Part shown: positions 30,578-37,607 of the stretch, piece by piece
How the letters are laid out: each line of letters opens with the position of its first letter
Numbering within the stretch: the first letter of the stretch is position 1
Source: Agrilactobacillus fermenti
GTDB lineage: Bacteria > Bacillota > Bacilli > Lactobacillales > Lactobacillaceae
DNA length: 37,607 nt
NCBI RefSeq assembly: GCF_021030645.1
Contig: NZ_JACGCJ010000028.1
Location: 1-37,607 of the forward strand
Direction of reading: 5' to 3'
Made by a program: the position numbers and the translations under genes
The notes under the pieces: model-generated
The model's database searches: none
The model's input: only the letters and a program-made list of their open reading frames with translations
Told to the model about the DNA's origin: nothing

Positions 30578-31429
30578 CTATTTTAAATTGAGTGCACGTT
30601 TAATATATGTTTTGAAGCTAGTGGGTTCGCGACCAAGTAACCAAGTCAAAGTCTGTGAATTGCCGTCTAAGCCCCATTTAGTGTAGGAGGCGGCCAAATG
30701 TTTAAAACCTTCACGGAAATATAAATCAGTTGCCCCAATTTGATCTAAGAAGTCGATGACAGGCACATATTCTGCTGTTGCTCGCTGACCAGTAACTTGG
30801 TTAAACATACGAACTAAGTCATTGGGTGAATAAGCAGGCGTCCCCACGAGTTCATATGTGCCCTTATCGAACTTCTTAGGATCTGAAAGCACTTTAACAA
30901 CAACCTGGGCAATATCTTTGGTATCTACGTAGGCAACTTTACTTTTGATATCATAAAAAGTCTGATATTTATGGGTCTCTGCTACTTTTTTAGGGTCAAA
31001 GTTATGCATATAATGCATTGGTTGTAAAATTGTATAAGGAAGTTGATCAGACATACCTTTATAGATTAAATACTCTTCAACATCACGCTTAGCAACATGC
31101 TGCAATAATGAGGTCAAGATTGGGTAAATGACAGAGATGAACACGAATTGCTTGATATTTCGTTTAATCGCAATGTCTATCATTCTTTTACCGATCAGTG
31201 TCTCTTCAGAAGAAAAGAGTGGGGGAATATAAACAACTTGATCAACTTTTGATAATAAATAATTGAGGAAATTTAGATCTGTCAAATCGCCGGTTTCAGA
31301 TGCTTTTATACCTGATAAGTCATGAACGGCTGGATTGAGATCGGTTGCGAGGACGTCTAACCCTTTATTTACGAGAAAATCAACAACAATACGACCGGTA
31401 TTACCGGCTGCTGAAGTCACAAGAATCAT
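30578..31429 (-). CDS. NmrA-like NAD(P)-binding protein
   Basis: A 283-residue atypical short-chain dehydrogenase. The nucleotide motif is VTSAAGNTG (residues 4-12), followed by DVLATDLNP; it has no YxxxK catalytic pair in the usual place, as in NmrA/HSCARG and QorB-like proteins that sense or use NADPH. Later motifs: VYIPPLFSSEE, FVFISVIYP, ILQPMHYMHNF, AYVDTKDIAQVVVKVL and YELVGTPAYSPNDLVRMFNQVTG (in part). It starts at ATG 31429 behind AAGAAGGGATG. It is transcribed divergently from the SDR gene at 31542 with a shared 28-bp palindrome between them. The role, sensor or quinone/azo reductase, is open. Confidence 0.85.
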   Translation of the reverse strand: MILVTSAAGNTGRIVVDFLVNKGLDVLATDLNPAVHDLSGIKASETGDLTDLNFLNYLLSKVDQVVYIPPLFSSEETLIGKRMIDIAIKRNIKQFVFISVIYPILTSLLQHVAKRDVEEYLIYKGMSDQLPYTILQPMHYMHNFDPKKVAETHKYQTFYDIKSKVAYVDTKDIAQVVVKVLSDPKKFDKGTYELVGTPAYSPNDLVRMFNQVTGQRATAEYVPVIDFLDQIGATDLYFREGFKHLAASYTKWGLDGNSQTLTWLLGREPTSFKTYIKRALNLK

Positions 31430-31469
31430 GCAAACATCCCTTCTTTCTCCATGATTGTAACATCAGTCA

Positions 31470-31497
31470 CAAAGTAAATGCAAATGCATTTACTTTG
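31470..31497. promoter_or_regulatory. 28-bp palindromic operator in a divergent promoter region
   Basis: CAAAGTAAATGC (31470-31481), AAAT, GCATTTACTTTG (31486-31497) are perfect 12-base inverted arms. On the plus strand TTTACT (31489-31494), 17 bases, TAGAAT (31512-31517) make a promoter for the SDR gene; on the minus strand TTGCAT, 18 bases, TACAAT is a candidate for the NmrA gene. One bound dimer would cover both -35 regions. The MarR protein at 32396 is the nearest candidate binder. Confidence 0.8.
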
Positions 31498-31541
31498 ACT
31501 AGTTTAACTGCTAGAATCTGGAGTAGAAGGGTGGTTTTATC

Positions 31542-32309
31542 ATGAAATTAACAGGGAAACATATTGTTGTTACTGGTGGGACAACTGGAATCGGTTTTGC
31601 TTTGGCACAAGCTTTATTAGCTAAGGACAATGACGTACTTGCGGTGGATTATAGTGAAACAAACATTCGTGAAGCCAAAGACAAATTACCAAAACTTAAA
31701 ACAATTAAAGCGGATTTGAGTGAACCAGCAAGCAGAGAACAATTGATGGCAAAATTAGAGATGGTTTTTCCTGATTATGATATTTTGATTAATAATGCGG
31801 GCATCCAACGTTGGATCAATTTGCAGAATAGCCATCAAGATTGGGCTTACTATCATCAGGAATTGGCAATCAATTTTGAGGCACCGGTTCATCTGTCTAT
31901 GTTGGCTATTGATCATTTACGTCAATCGTCTGAAGCAGCTATTATTAACATCTCTTCTGGTCTAGTCATTAATCCTGGTGCTTGGGTGCCATTATATACA
32001 GCTGGTAAAACAGGTGTTCATGGTTTCACACAAGCTTTGCGGTTACAACTTCAAGACACGGATATTAAAGTATTCGAAGTGTTTCCACCGGCTGTTAATA
32101 CTGGATTGGGTGGTACTGGAGAGCACGAGTATGGCGTTTCATTAGCGGAATTTATTCCTGCTGTTACTGCTCAGATTGAGAACAATCAGTTTGAGATTAC
32201 TTATGGTACTTCAAGGACACAATATAATGCTTCAAAAGAAGTTAATCGACAGACCACTCAACAAACGTGGGATATGTTCAAAAATAATTCTAGCTTTTTA
32301 CAAGCTTAA
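31542..32309 (+). CDS. Short-chain dehydrogenase (DltE-like)
   Basis: A 255-residue classical SDR: cofactor motif VTGGTTGIGFALA (residues 10-22), DILINNAGIQRW, catalytic Ser in NISSGLVINPG and the pair YTAGK (Y..K). Acidic residues after the second strand (VDYSE) favour NAD or weaken NADP binding. The later FEVFPPAVNTGLGGTGEHEYGVS (in part) resembles proteins annotated DltE, whose substrates are unknown. AGAAGGGTGG precedes the ATG at 31542. It is probably co-regulated with the divergent NmrA gene through the palindrome at 31470; a terminator separates it from marR. Confidence 0.9.
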   Translation: MKLTGKHIVVTGGTTGIGFALAQALLAKDNDVLAVDYSETNIREAKDKLPKLKTIKADLSEPASREQLMAKLEMVFPDYDILINNAGIQRWINLQNSHQDWAYYHQELAINFEAPVHLSMLAIDHLRQSSEAAIINISSGLVINPGAWVPLYTAGKTGVHGFTQALRLQLQDTDIKVFEVFPPAVNTGLGGTGEHEYGVSLAEFIPAVTAQIENNQFEITYGTSRTQYNASKEVNRQTTQQTWDMFKNNSSFLQA

Positions 32310-32321
32310 AGAAACTTAATA

Positions 32322-32362
32322 AAAATGGCCGAAACAGTAAGTTTGTTCTGCCATTTTATTTT
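32322..32362 (+). terminator. Terminator after the SDR gene
   Basis: AAAATGGC (32322-32329) pairs with GCCATTTT (32350-32357), with GAAACA/TTTGTT extending the stem inside, followed by ATTTTT. Confidence 0.8.
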
Positions 32363-32395
32363 TAAATATATTGAAATTATTCTGGAGGTCGAACT

Positions 32396-32815
32396 ATGAC
32401 ACAAGCAAATTCTTTTGACCTTGTACAAAAGATTGCTATCTTAAACCATGAACTGACAAATTATTTGAACACTTTGATCGACTTTCCGGGTATTAGTGCA
32501 AATAATTATTTTTATTTGATGAAATTGTATCAGGAACCTGGGATCACACAAAGTGATTTTAAAGCTTTAGTACAATTGAATCAGAGCACGGTGACACGGG
32601 CAGTTAATGCTTTAATAAAGCTAGGCTATATTCGCCAACGACCAACGAAAGACCGGCGTAGTCAGAAATTATTTCTAACGACTTCTGGACAAAAGGTTGC
32701 TGAAGCGTTAATAGAATTACTTCAACGAATCAATCAAGACTTACTATCAACAACTAATGTTGATGCACGTTTAATGCAAATTCGCCTACATTTACGGCAA
32801 ATTCAATGTCGATAA
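32396..32815 (+). CDS. MarR-family transcriptional regulator
   Basis: A 139-residue winged-helix regulator. The core is GITQSDFKALVQLNQSTVTRAVNALIKLGYIRQRPTKDRRSQKLFLT (residues 45-90, in part), with the typical wing DRRS, flanked by helices that make the dimer interface. TCTGGAGG precedes the ATG at 32396. It lies downstream of the SDR/NmrA divergent pair and is the best candidate for the palindrome at 31470-31497. MarR proteins usually repress and are released by phenolics, oxidants or metabolites; the signal here is unknown. Confidence 0.92.
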   Translation: MTQANSFDLVQKIAILNHELTNYLNTLIDFPGISANNYFYLMKLYQEPGITQSDFKALVQLNQSTVTRAVNALIKLGYIRQRPTKDRRSQKLFLTTSGQKVAEALIELLQRINQDLLSTTNVDARLMQIRLHLRQIQCR

Positions 32816-32850
32816 AAGATACCCAAACCATTCCGGACACCTACGCATAC

Positions 32851-32890
32851 AAAAAACTACCACGTAGAGTTGGGGCTACGGGTAGTTTTT
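32851..32890 (+). terminator. Terminator after marR
   Basis: AAAAAACTACC-a-CGTAG pairs with CTACG-g-GTAGTTTTT around an AGTTGGGG loop, ending in five Ts. Confidence 0.85.
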
Positions 32891-32901
32891 CAGATTAATA
32901 G

Positions 32902-33036
32902 ACGCTAAAGGCAACATTTATTAATCGTTTCGTGATGAATGGTGCAAGTAAGGTGTTTGCAAGCGATAATTTTTGGGAAGAATCAGATATTCATCACATG
33001 ATGAATTTAACGGATATCAGGGAAAAAGTAAAGTAG
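32902..33036 (+). pseudogene. Possible C-terminal gene remnant
   Basis: In this otherwise empty gap (32891-33142) an open frame of 44 codons runs from just after a stop at 32899-32901 to TAG 33034-33036. It includes ATFINRFVMNGASKVFASDN, then FWEESDIHHMMNLTDIREKVK. The residue mix looks protein-like, but there is no start with a ribosome binding site (only GTG/ATG near 32931). It may be the decayed tail of a lost gene. I do not recognise the family. Confidence 0.3.
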
Positions 33037-33142
33037 TATTGATTCTAATAAAAGCCCATTAAACCAACATTTATGGCTAGATAACATCAAAATTGAACTT
33101 GGTTTCGTTATTTGCAAGTTGATTTTTTTCAGTGCGAATTGT

Positions 33143-33550
33143 TCAATCTTCAGATACTAGAATTTCACCAGCTTTAGGCCCAGCATCGAGGGTGTCAATA
33201 CGCGTAATTCTCAAAACGGGAACCGTAAGCGGCCGTTTCAAATCATGAGTCTGTGCAAATTGAACTGCGTCTTGAAAGATGTGGTCATCAGTATGCAATT
33301 CAGTTTTACCATGAAAGCGATAGCCGCGCATTGTTACCTTATTTGCCACAGCGATGATCAAAATACCATTTGCTTGAAGATTTTGATAGTGTTGTTTACC
33401 GGTTCGTTCATAATAACCGATATGCTGATCGTCTATGGCATACACGGAAATCTTAGGGCCAATATCTGGATAGCCGTGTGCATCAACCGTGGCAATATAT
33501 GCTAAGTTCTCTTGAAGCATTTGCTTCATATCCGCTGTTAACTTGATCAT
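33143..33550 (-). CDS. Pyridoxamine 5'-phosphate oxidase-like flavin split-barrel protein
   Basis: A 135-residue FMN-binding split barrel. Core motifs: NLAYIATVDAHGYPDIGPKI, YYERTGKQHYQNLQAN, GYRFHGKTEL, and the C-terminal LRITRIDTLDAGPKAGE. Such small members are mostly unspecific flavin or F420-type reductases or haem-related proteins, not true PdxH. ATG 33550 is chosen because ATGGAGG lies 5 bases upstream; a longer frame from 33601 adds 17 residues without support. It is monocistronic; the upstream DNA (33551-33684) is short and shows no clear promoter. Confidence 0.88.
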   Translation of the reverse strand: MIKLTADMKQMLQENLAYIATVDAHGYPDIGPKISVYAIDDQHIGYYERTGKQHYQNLQANGILIIAVANKVTMRGYRFHGKTELHTDDHIFQDAVQFAQTHDLKRPLTVPVLRITRIDTLDAGPKAGEILVSED

Positions 33551-33684
33551 AAAAACCTCCATTAGATGTGATTTTAGAGTAGAGGTTAGATGGATATACA
33601 TTCAACCTCTTGGTCAAATTAACATATCAGCTCCTAAAAATATGAATATGATCGCAAATCGAAACATTTTTACGTTTTTGTGCT

Positions 33685-34191
33685 TTATGCCAAGAGCTGT
33701 TTTAAATCAACGAGCTGTTCATCAAAGTAACTTTGGTCATTTTTGATAATTGTTGGCAGACTGGTGATCCCATTTTCTGCAACTTCGGCCGCAATTTTAT
33801 CAGCAACTTGTTCACGCTGGGCATAGGGCGTTAAATGGTAAGTTTGCATCATATATTCGGCAACTTGATCTAGAGGCTCCTGCCGTAAGTCGGCCTGCTG
33901 GTGATAGATGGTTTGCATCAACGGTCTCATTTTCTCCGGCTGGTGATAATCAATAAAACCATTAGCTACATTCCCATTTAATAGTGAAGGCTTATCCTTG
34001 TTCCAAAATTTGAAATGCGCGCGCAGTTGACCAGCGTCAATAGCAGCAAATAAGTCTTTTTCATTGGCTAGGAACCACTTTTGAGTGTCACCGCAGCCCA
34101 GATTAAAGATAAAGGTTAGTTCCGTTGGTGCATTAGTGGCACCATAGTTCAAAGTGAAATCATCAGCATAATCAAAGTTGAATTCCGTCAA
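33685..34191 (-). CDS. DsbA-fold thioredoxin-like protein lacking CXXC
   Basis: A protein of about 168 residues with the thioredoxin/helical insert plan of cytosolic DsbA-like proteins (FrnE/YjbH group). The first strand and active-site loop read TFIFNLGCGDTQKWF, so only the first cysteine of CXXC is kept (CGDT); the cis-proline loop GITSLPTIIKN is intact. TTG 34191 is preferred because AATGAGGT lies 9 bases before it; ATG 34206 has no ribosome binding site. With a single cysteine it cannot be a normal disulfide oxidase and may act as an adaptor, as YjbH does for Spx, or in mixed-disulfide chemistry. Divergent from pepI. Confidence 0.8.
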   Translation of the reverse strand: MTEFNFDYADDFTLNYGATNAPTELTFIFNLGCGDTQKWFLANEKDLFAAIDAGQLRAHFKFWNKDKPSLLNGNVANGFIDYHQPEKMRPLMQTIYHQQADLRQEPLDQVAEYMMQTYHLTPYAQREQVADKIAAEVAENGITSLPTIIKNDQSYFDEQLVDLKQLLA

Positions 34192-34360
34192 AATGAAATA
34201 CCTCATTTCTAAAAAATAATTGTGGTCAATTTAATTAAATGTATTCTATTTTAGGAACGAATGCAATTTTTTAGTTTGGGTAAAGTTCTGCTGCAAATGC
34301 AAACTAGTAGTACAATCAACTTAACACCATAATTTTTATTATGTAGAAAGGGAGCATTTT

Positions 34361-35236
34361 ATGAAAATAACTGAAGGGTATATGCCCTTTCATGAATATC
34401 AAACTTACTATCGTATCGTCGGTGAACCTAGTGACAAGGCCCCGCTGCTATTGATTCACGGTGGGCCGGGATCATCCCATAATTACTTTGAACTATTAGA
34501 TGATTATGCCCAAACTGGGCGGCAGTTGATCATGTATGACCAAGTTGGCTGTGGTAAGTCTTCTTTACCGGAGGATCCAGGACTTTATGTCAAAGAAACT
34601 TGGGCCGAAGAACTGATTGCATTAAGACATTACTTACATTTGGATGAAATACATATGTTAGGCCAATCTTGGGGCGGCATGCTAGAGATGTATTATCTCA
34701 CAAATTTTGAACCAAAAGGCATTAAAAGCGTCATGATCGATGGTTCACCGGCATCAATCAAGCTTTGGATCCAAGAACAGCACCGATTGATCAAGTATTT
34801 AAGCTACGAGGATCAACAAGCCATCGCTGAAGCTGAACGGACAGGTAATTTCACCGGGCCAAAATATTTAGCGGCAAATGCACGTTATATGGAACGCTAC
34901 TGCTGGGATGAACCAGACGAAAACTCACCCGAGCCATTACGTCGACCAACCAATGGGCAGCGCGCCAGTTTGATTGCGGAAGGACCGAATGAATTTACTG
35001 AAAACGGGACCCTTAGTGATTTTGATGTGACCGATCAGCTTAAAAATATCCATGTGCCTGTTTTAGTAACTAATGGCACGGATGATTTATGTACGCCGCT
35101 AATTGCCAAGTCGGTCTATGACCACATTCCTAATGCAAAATGGCATTTATTTGCCAATAGTCGGCACTTGGCTTTATTGGACCAACATGATGAGTTTATC
35201 CAAGTATTGGATCAGTGGCTGCAGGCCAACGATTAA
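34361..35236 (+). CDS. pepI: Proline iminopeptidase, S33 family
   Basis: A 291-residue alpha/beta hydrolase close to lactobacillar PepI, which removes N-terminal proline from peptides. Seen: oxyanion motif HGGPGSSHNYFE (near residue 33), YDQVGCGKSS, nucleophile elbow GQSWGG, the acid in GTDDLCTP and the base His in NSRHLALL. The N-terminal stretch MKITEGYMPFHEYQTYYRIVG (in part) matches PepI style rather than prolinase PepR. AAAGGGAG stands before ATG 34361. There is no signal peptide, so it acts in the cytosol. The pepD-like gene starts about 40 bases downstream, so the two peptidases are probably co-transcribed. Confidence 0.93.
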   Translation: MKITEGYMPFHEYQTYYRIVGEPSDKAPLLLIHGGPGSSHNYFELLDDYAQTGRQLIMYDQVGCGKSSLPEDPGLYVKETWAEELIALRHYLHLDEIHMLGQSWGGMLEMYYLTNFEPKGIKSVMIDGSPASIKLWIQEQHRLIKYLSYEDQQAIAEAERTGNFTGPKYLAANARYMERYCWDEPDENSPEPLRRPTNGQRASLIAEGPNEFTENGTLSDFDVTDQLKNIHVPVLVTNGTDDLCTPLIAKSVYDHIPNAKWHLFANSRHLALLDQHDEFIQVLDQWLQAND

Positions 35237-35278
35237 GAATCAAAGACTACAAATAATGATAAAGTGAGATGTCTTCTT

Positions 35279-36688
35279 TTGAAAAAACAAAAAATTGGGT
35301 CTTGTACAACGATGTTAGTGGGCAAGAATGCCAGTATTGATGGGTCTACACTAATTGCCCGTAGTGAAGATGGGGCAGGTGATGGTGCTAATCCCAAACG
35401 CTTTGTTGTTGTGAATCCTGCCGATCAGCCTCGGGAATATCACTCTGTTTTAAGTCCAGTTGTTTTAAATTTACCAGACGATCCGTTGCGTTATACTTCG
35501 ACGCCAGAAGCTGATTTGAAATCGGGGCTTTGGGCAGCAGCCGGTATTAATAGTGAAAATGTAGCCATGTCTGCAACTGAAACGATCACGACCAATTCTC
35601 GAATTCTTGGTGTTGATCCTTTAGTTGAAGATGGGTTAGGCGAAGAAAACTTTGTAACGATTACTTTACCTTATATTCACTCAGCTAGAGAAGGGGTACA
35701 ACGCTTAGGTGCTTTATTGGAAGCCTATGGGACCTACGAATCTAATGGCATTGCTTTCTCAGATCAAGAGGAAGTGTGGTATTTTGAATCCATTGGTGGG
35801 CATCATTGGGCCGCCATCCGTATTCCAGATGATGCTTATGTGATCGCACCAAATCGTTTCAATATTGATCATTTTGATTTTGATTCTGACGATACTTTAT
35901 TTGCCGCAGACCTGCCAGATTTGATCAACACGTATCATTTGAATCCTGACCCTGATGAGGTGAATTTACGGCATATTTTTGGCAGTGCGACCGTTAAGGA
36001 TACACATTATAATAATCCGCGTGCTTGGTTTGGACAGCAATATCTTAATCCTGAGATCAAACAAGATCCATTTGATCAAGATTTACCGTTTATTTGTCAT
36101 ACAGCGCATAAAATTACTGTGGAAGATATGCAGTGGATTTTATGTTCACACTATCAAAATACAGTTTATGATCCATATGGTATTAGCACCGAGGCACAAC
36201 AAAAATTACTACGGCCGATTGGCATCAATCGTAACCACGAGACACATATTTTACAGATTCGTTCAGATGTACCAGCGGATATTGCTGGTATTCATTGGTT
36301 GGCATTTGGTCCGAATACATTTAACGCTTTGATTCCATTTTATGCTAACGTAACGGACACGCCGGCCGCTTATCGGGACACCCCTAAGAATTTTGATTTA
36401 CAAAGTGTTTACTGGCTTAGTCGGGCGACGGGTATTTTTGGAGATACCAATTACGACTTATACAGTGACTTGGCTGATCAGTTTAAACTTCACGTGGTCG
36501 CTGATTGTCGGTATATTCAAAAATTAGCCGATGCAGAATTTGATCAGCAAAAAGATATTTCGGCATTTTTGCAAGCACAGAACCAAAAAATGGCTGATTT
36601 ATATTTCACTCAAGCTATGGCATTGTTCGGTAAAATGACTGAATTTGGTGCCACAAAAATGAAATTGCGTTATAACTTGAATGATTAG
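35279..36688 (+). CDS. pepD: Dipeptidase, C69 family (PepD type)
   Basis: A 469-residue N-terminal-nucleophile dipeptidase. The catalytic Cys lies at residue 9 ([18 protein letters not shown]), exposed after loss of the leader, and [14 protein letters not shown] is the family's next block; [17 protein letters not shown] and the [13 protein letters not shown] motif follow. TTG 35279 is preferred, with AAAGTGAGAT about 9 bases upstream; a GTG at 35264 lies inside that site. Lactobacillar PepDA proteins start in the same place. They cleave a broad range of dipeptides but not proline ones, complementing the upstream pepI. Its stop is 1 base from the stop of the convergent GNAT gene. Confidence 0.92.
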   Translation: MKKQKIGSCTTMLVGKNASIDGSTLIARSEDGAGDGANPKRFVVVNPADQPREYHSVLSPVVLNLPDDPLRYTSTPEADLKSGLWAAAGINSENVAMSATETITTNSRILGVDPLVEDGLGEENFVTITLPYIHSAREGVQRLGALLEAYGTYESNGIAFSDQEEVWYFESIGGHHWAAIRIPDDAYVIAPNRFNIDHFDFDSDDTLFAADLPDLINTYHLNPDPDEVNLRHIFGSATVKDTHYNNPRAWFGQQYLNPEIKQDPFDQDLPFICHTAHKITVEDMQWILCSHYQNTVYDPYGISTEAQQKLLRPIGINRNHETHILQIRSDVPADIAGIHWLAFGPNTFNALIPFYANVTDTPAAYRDTPKNFDLQSVYWLSRATGIFGDTNYDLYSDLADQFKLHVVADCRYIQKLADAEFDQQKDISAFLQAQNQKMADLYFTQAMALFGKMTEFGATKMKLRYNLND

Positions 36689-36689
36689 G

Positions 36690-37211
36690 TTATAAATTTA
36701 ATTCAAAGGCATCGCGTAAGGGATCTATCTTGTCAGTCACTAATACTTGGCCCCGTTTTTGAAAGCCAAAATCAGCAATTAAGTGTTGCATCGGCTGGTT
36801 CACCGCATGTGTGTCAATACGAAAATTATGATATTTTTGGGCTATGCCTAATGACAGTAGATTTGAAAATAAGAACTTACTTAACTTTTGTCCTCGGTAT
36901 TGAGCGCTAATGGCCGTTCGATGAATGACTGCATAGGGTGCGTCCGCGTTTTGCCAAGTGCCATTTTTTAAATGGGCGTAGCTGGGATCTGGTGCAAAGA
37001 CTAGGGCACTGTAACCGACAACTTGATAATTATGCATTAACACATAGCCATTATGTTGATCGATGTCTGCTTGTATATAATCCTGATTAGGATGACCATC
37101 TTGCCACTGAGGATTACCAGCTGCTTTTAGGAAGACTTTAGCTTCGTGGATAATTTGCAAAATGGCTGCCATGTCTTGTTGTTGTGCAGATCGTAGATAG
37201 ATTGCTGGCAT
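36690..37211 (-). CDS. GNAT-family N-acetyltransferase
   Basis: A 173-residue acetyl-CoA-dependent acyltransferase. It begins IYLRSAQQQDMAAILQIIHEAK, with a YVLMHNYQVVGYSALVF strand pair and the acetyl-CoA loop ISAQYRGQKLSKFLFSNLL (R/Q-x-x-G-x-G/K pattern, slightly varied), then RIDTHAVNQPMQHLIADFGFQKRG. Motifs are partial quotes. AAGGAGTGAGAACT before ATG 37211 fixes the start; an upstream frame to 37247 is not needed. It faces pepD tail to tail with no room for a terminator between them. Substrate unknown. Confidence 0.9.
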   Translation of the reverse strand: MPAIYLRSAQQQDMAAILQIIHEAKVFLKAAGNPQWQDGHPNQDYIQADIDQHNGYVLMHNYQVVGYSALVFAPDPSYAHLKNGTWQNADAPYAVIHRTAISAQYRGQKLSKFLFSNLLSLGIAQKYHNFRIDTHAVNQPMQHLIADFGFQKRGQVLVTDKIDPLRDAFELNL

Positions 37212-37346
37212 AGTTCTCACTCCTTGCCTGTTATTATGATCTATCATAGCACTAGTTATAATTTGGCTAAGGCGCAGAACAAAGAAAATGTTATAAAATC
37301 TTCAAAAAATTGTAACAATATAGATGTTTTATGATTTAATTAGAAA

Positions 37347-37355
37347 TGATACAAT
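37347..37355 (+). promoter_or_regulatory. Extended -10 promoter of the small transcript
   Basis: TGATACAAT (37347-37355) is an extended -10 element, with a poor TTTTAT at -35 (37327-37332). It would start RNA near 37362. Confidence 0.55.
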
Positions 37356-37361
37356 TTACAA

Positions 37362-37480
37362 GTAGACCACCATACAAGGTGGGTTCTATAGTCTTATGGC
37401 TGGAATGTTATCCTAGGTAAATGTTCAGTTTATAAGCAAAAGCACAGCTACTTCCGATACCAAAGTAGCTGTGCTTTTTT
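37362..37480 (+). ncRNA. Putative small RNA or leader of unknown class
   Basis: About 119 bases lie between the extended -10 and a strong terminator, with no ORF that has a ribosome binding site. The 5' end folds as TAGA-CCACC-ATACAA-GGTGG-TCTA (37363-37388), followed by a middle part (GGCTGGAATGTTATCC) and the terminator hairpin. It could be a stand-alone regulatory RNA or a riboswitch/attenuator whose target gene is now beyond the intron. It does not match a class that I know. Confidence 0.4.
37438..37480 (+). terminator. Strong terminator, target of the group II intron
   Basis: AAAAGCACAGCTACTT (37438-37453) pairs perfectly with AAGTAGCTGTGCTTTT, ending in six Ts (37475-37480). The intron begins two bases later. 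Confidence 0.9.
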
Positions 37481-37481
37481 A

Positions 37482-37607
37482 GTGCGCCCGGCATGGGCGC
37501 TAACTTGGTGGTGAAAGTCCACTATAGGCCGTAGTAGTCGGAACTATTAGCTGAGGACAAGGGTGTCCACCGTGAGGTGGGATCTGAAGGAAGTCTAAAG
37601 CAAAGTG
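37482..37607 (+). mobile_element. Group II intron, 5' end (cut by window edge)
   Basis: Starting at GTGCG (37482) the sequence has the hallmarks of bacterial group II introns: the 5' hairpin GCGCCC-GGCAT-GGGCGC, GGTGAAAGTCC, AAGGGTGTCC and the block GATCTGAAGGAAGTCTAAAGCAAA of domain I (quoted in part). It lies right behind a rho-independent terminator, the typical target of class C introns. The reverse transcriptase gene and 3' end are beyond the window. Being a ribozyme and retroelement, it can splice itself and move by target-primed reverse transcription if its protein is intact. Confidence 0.85.

Noticed and set aside
1-37607. CRISPR arrays, tRNA or rRNA genes, prophage modules, toxin-antitoxin pairs.
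   Set aside because: I saw no regularly spaced repeats, cloverleaf sequences outside tmRNA, or phage-type gene sets.

Overview
The window is AT-rich Firmicutes DNA, best explained as a chromosomal segment of a lactic acid bacterium of the Lactobacillaceae. The supporting signs are a one-piece tmRNA with tag AKNENSYALAA, a T-box leader, a CIRCE element, strong AGGAGG-type ribosome binding sites, lactobacillar peptidases (PepI- and PepD-like), and small lactobacillar transport and regulator families. I cannot name the species. Carrying both gltBD and lipA is metabolically richer than is usual for the group (family knowledge, not measured here).

Layout. 1-440: one end of an IS3-family element that has cut into a membrane-protein gene. 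551-1982: a tiny membrane protein and an orphan dTDP-glucose 4,6-dehydratase. 2084-4612 (minus): promoter, T-box leader, amino-acid permease and PHP-type histidinol phosphatase form one transcription unit; my fold of the leader puts a CAU (His) codon at the specifier position. 5033-10955: glutamate synthase gltB-gltD with palindromes in its leader. 11062-12084 (minus): a secreted GH43-type glycosidase. 12331-17141: a secreted peptide-binding protein, an L-Ala-D/L-Glu-type dipeptide epimerase and a CocE/PepX-type hydrolase, which look like a set for murein or other dipeptide use. 17221-18430: a 90-aa protein of unknown function and a LacI regulator behind a palindromic operator. 18440-19014: a CIRCE-controlled small heat-shock protein. 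19170-20208: a universal stress protein and a hypothetical protein.

20286-23394 (minus): iclR, a free-standing 81-aa lipoyl domain, lipA and lplA, with no dehydrogenase subunits nearby. 23426-25476: a YtrA-type GntR regulator with a clear operator, an ABC ATPase with an apparent frameshift near its start, and a permease. 25605-28568: KDG-kinase-like sugar kinase and two bacterial PH-domain membrane proteins. 28706-29815: LOG-family protein and tmRNA. 29937-33036: HXXEE membrane protein, then a divergent NmrA/SDR pair sharing a 28-bp palindrome, and a MarR regulator. 33143-37211: a flavin split-barrel protein, a DsbA-fold protein without CXXC, pepI, pepD and a GNAT acetyltransferase. 37347-37607: a short terminated transcript of unknown identity, with the 5' end of a group II intron placed directly behind its terminator and running off the window.

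Most promising for follow-up: the stand-alone lipoyl carrier operon, the epimerase/binding-protein/hydrolase cluster, the His-type T-box unit, the frameshift on a possible slippery site in the ABC ATPase, and the small RNA/group II intron junction. Small palindromic operators sit in front of several regulator genes. No CRISPR array, tRNA, rRNA or prophage was seen.
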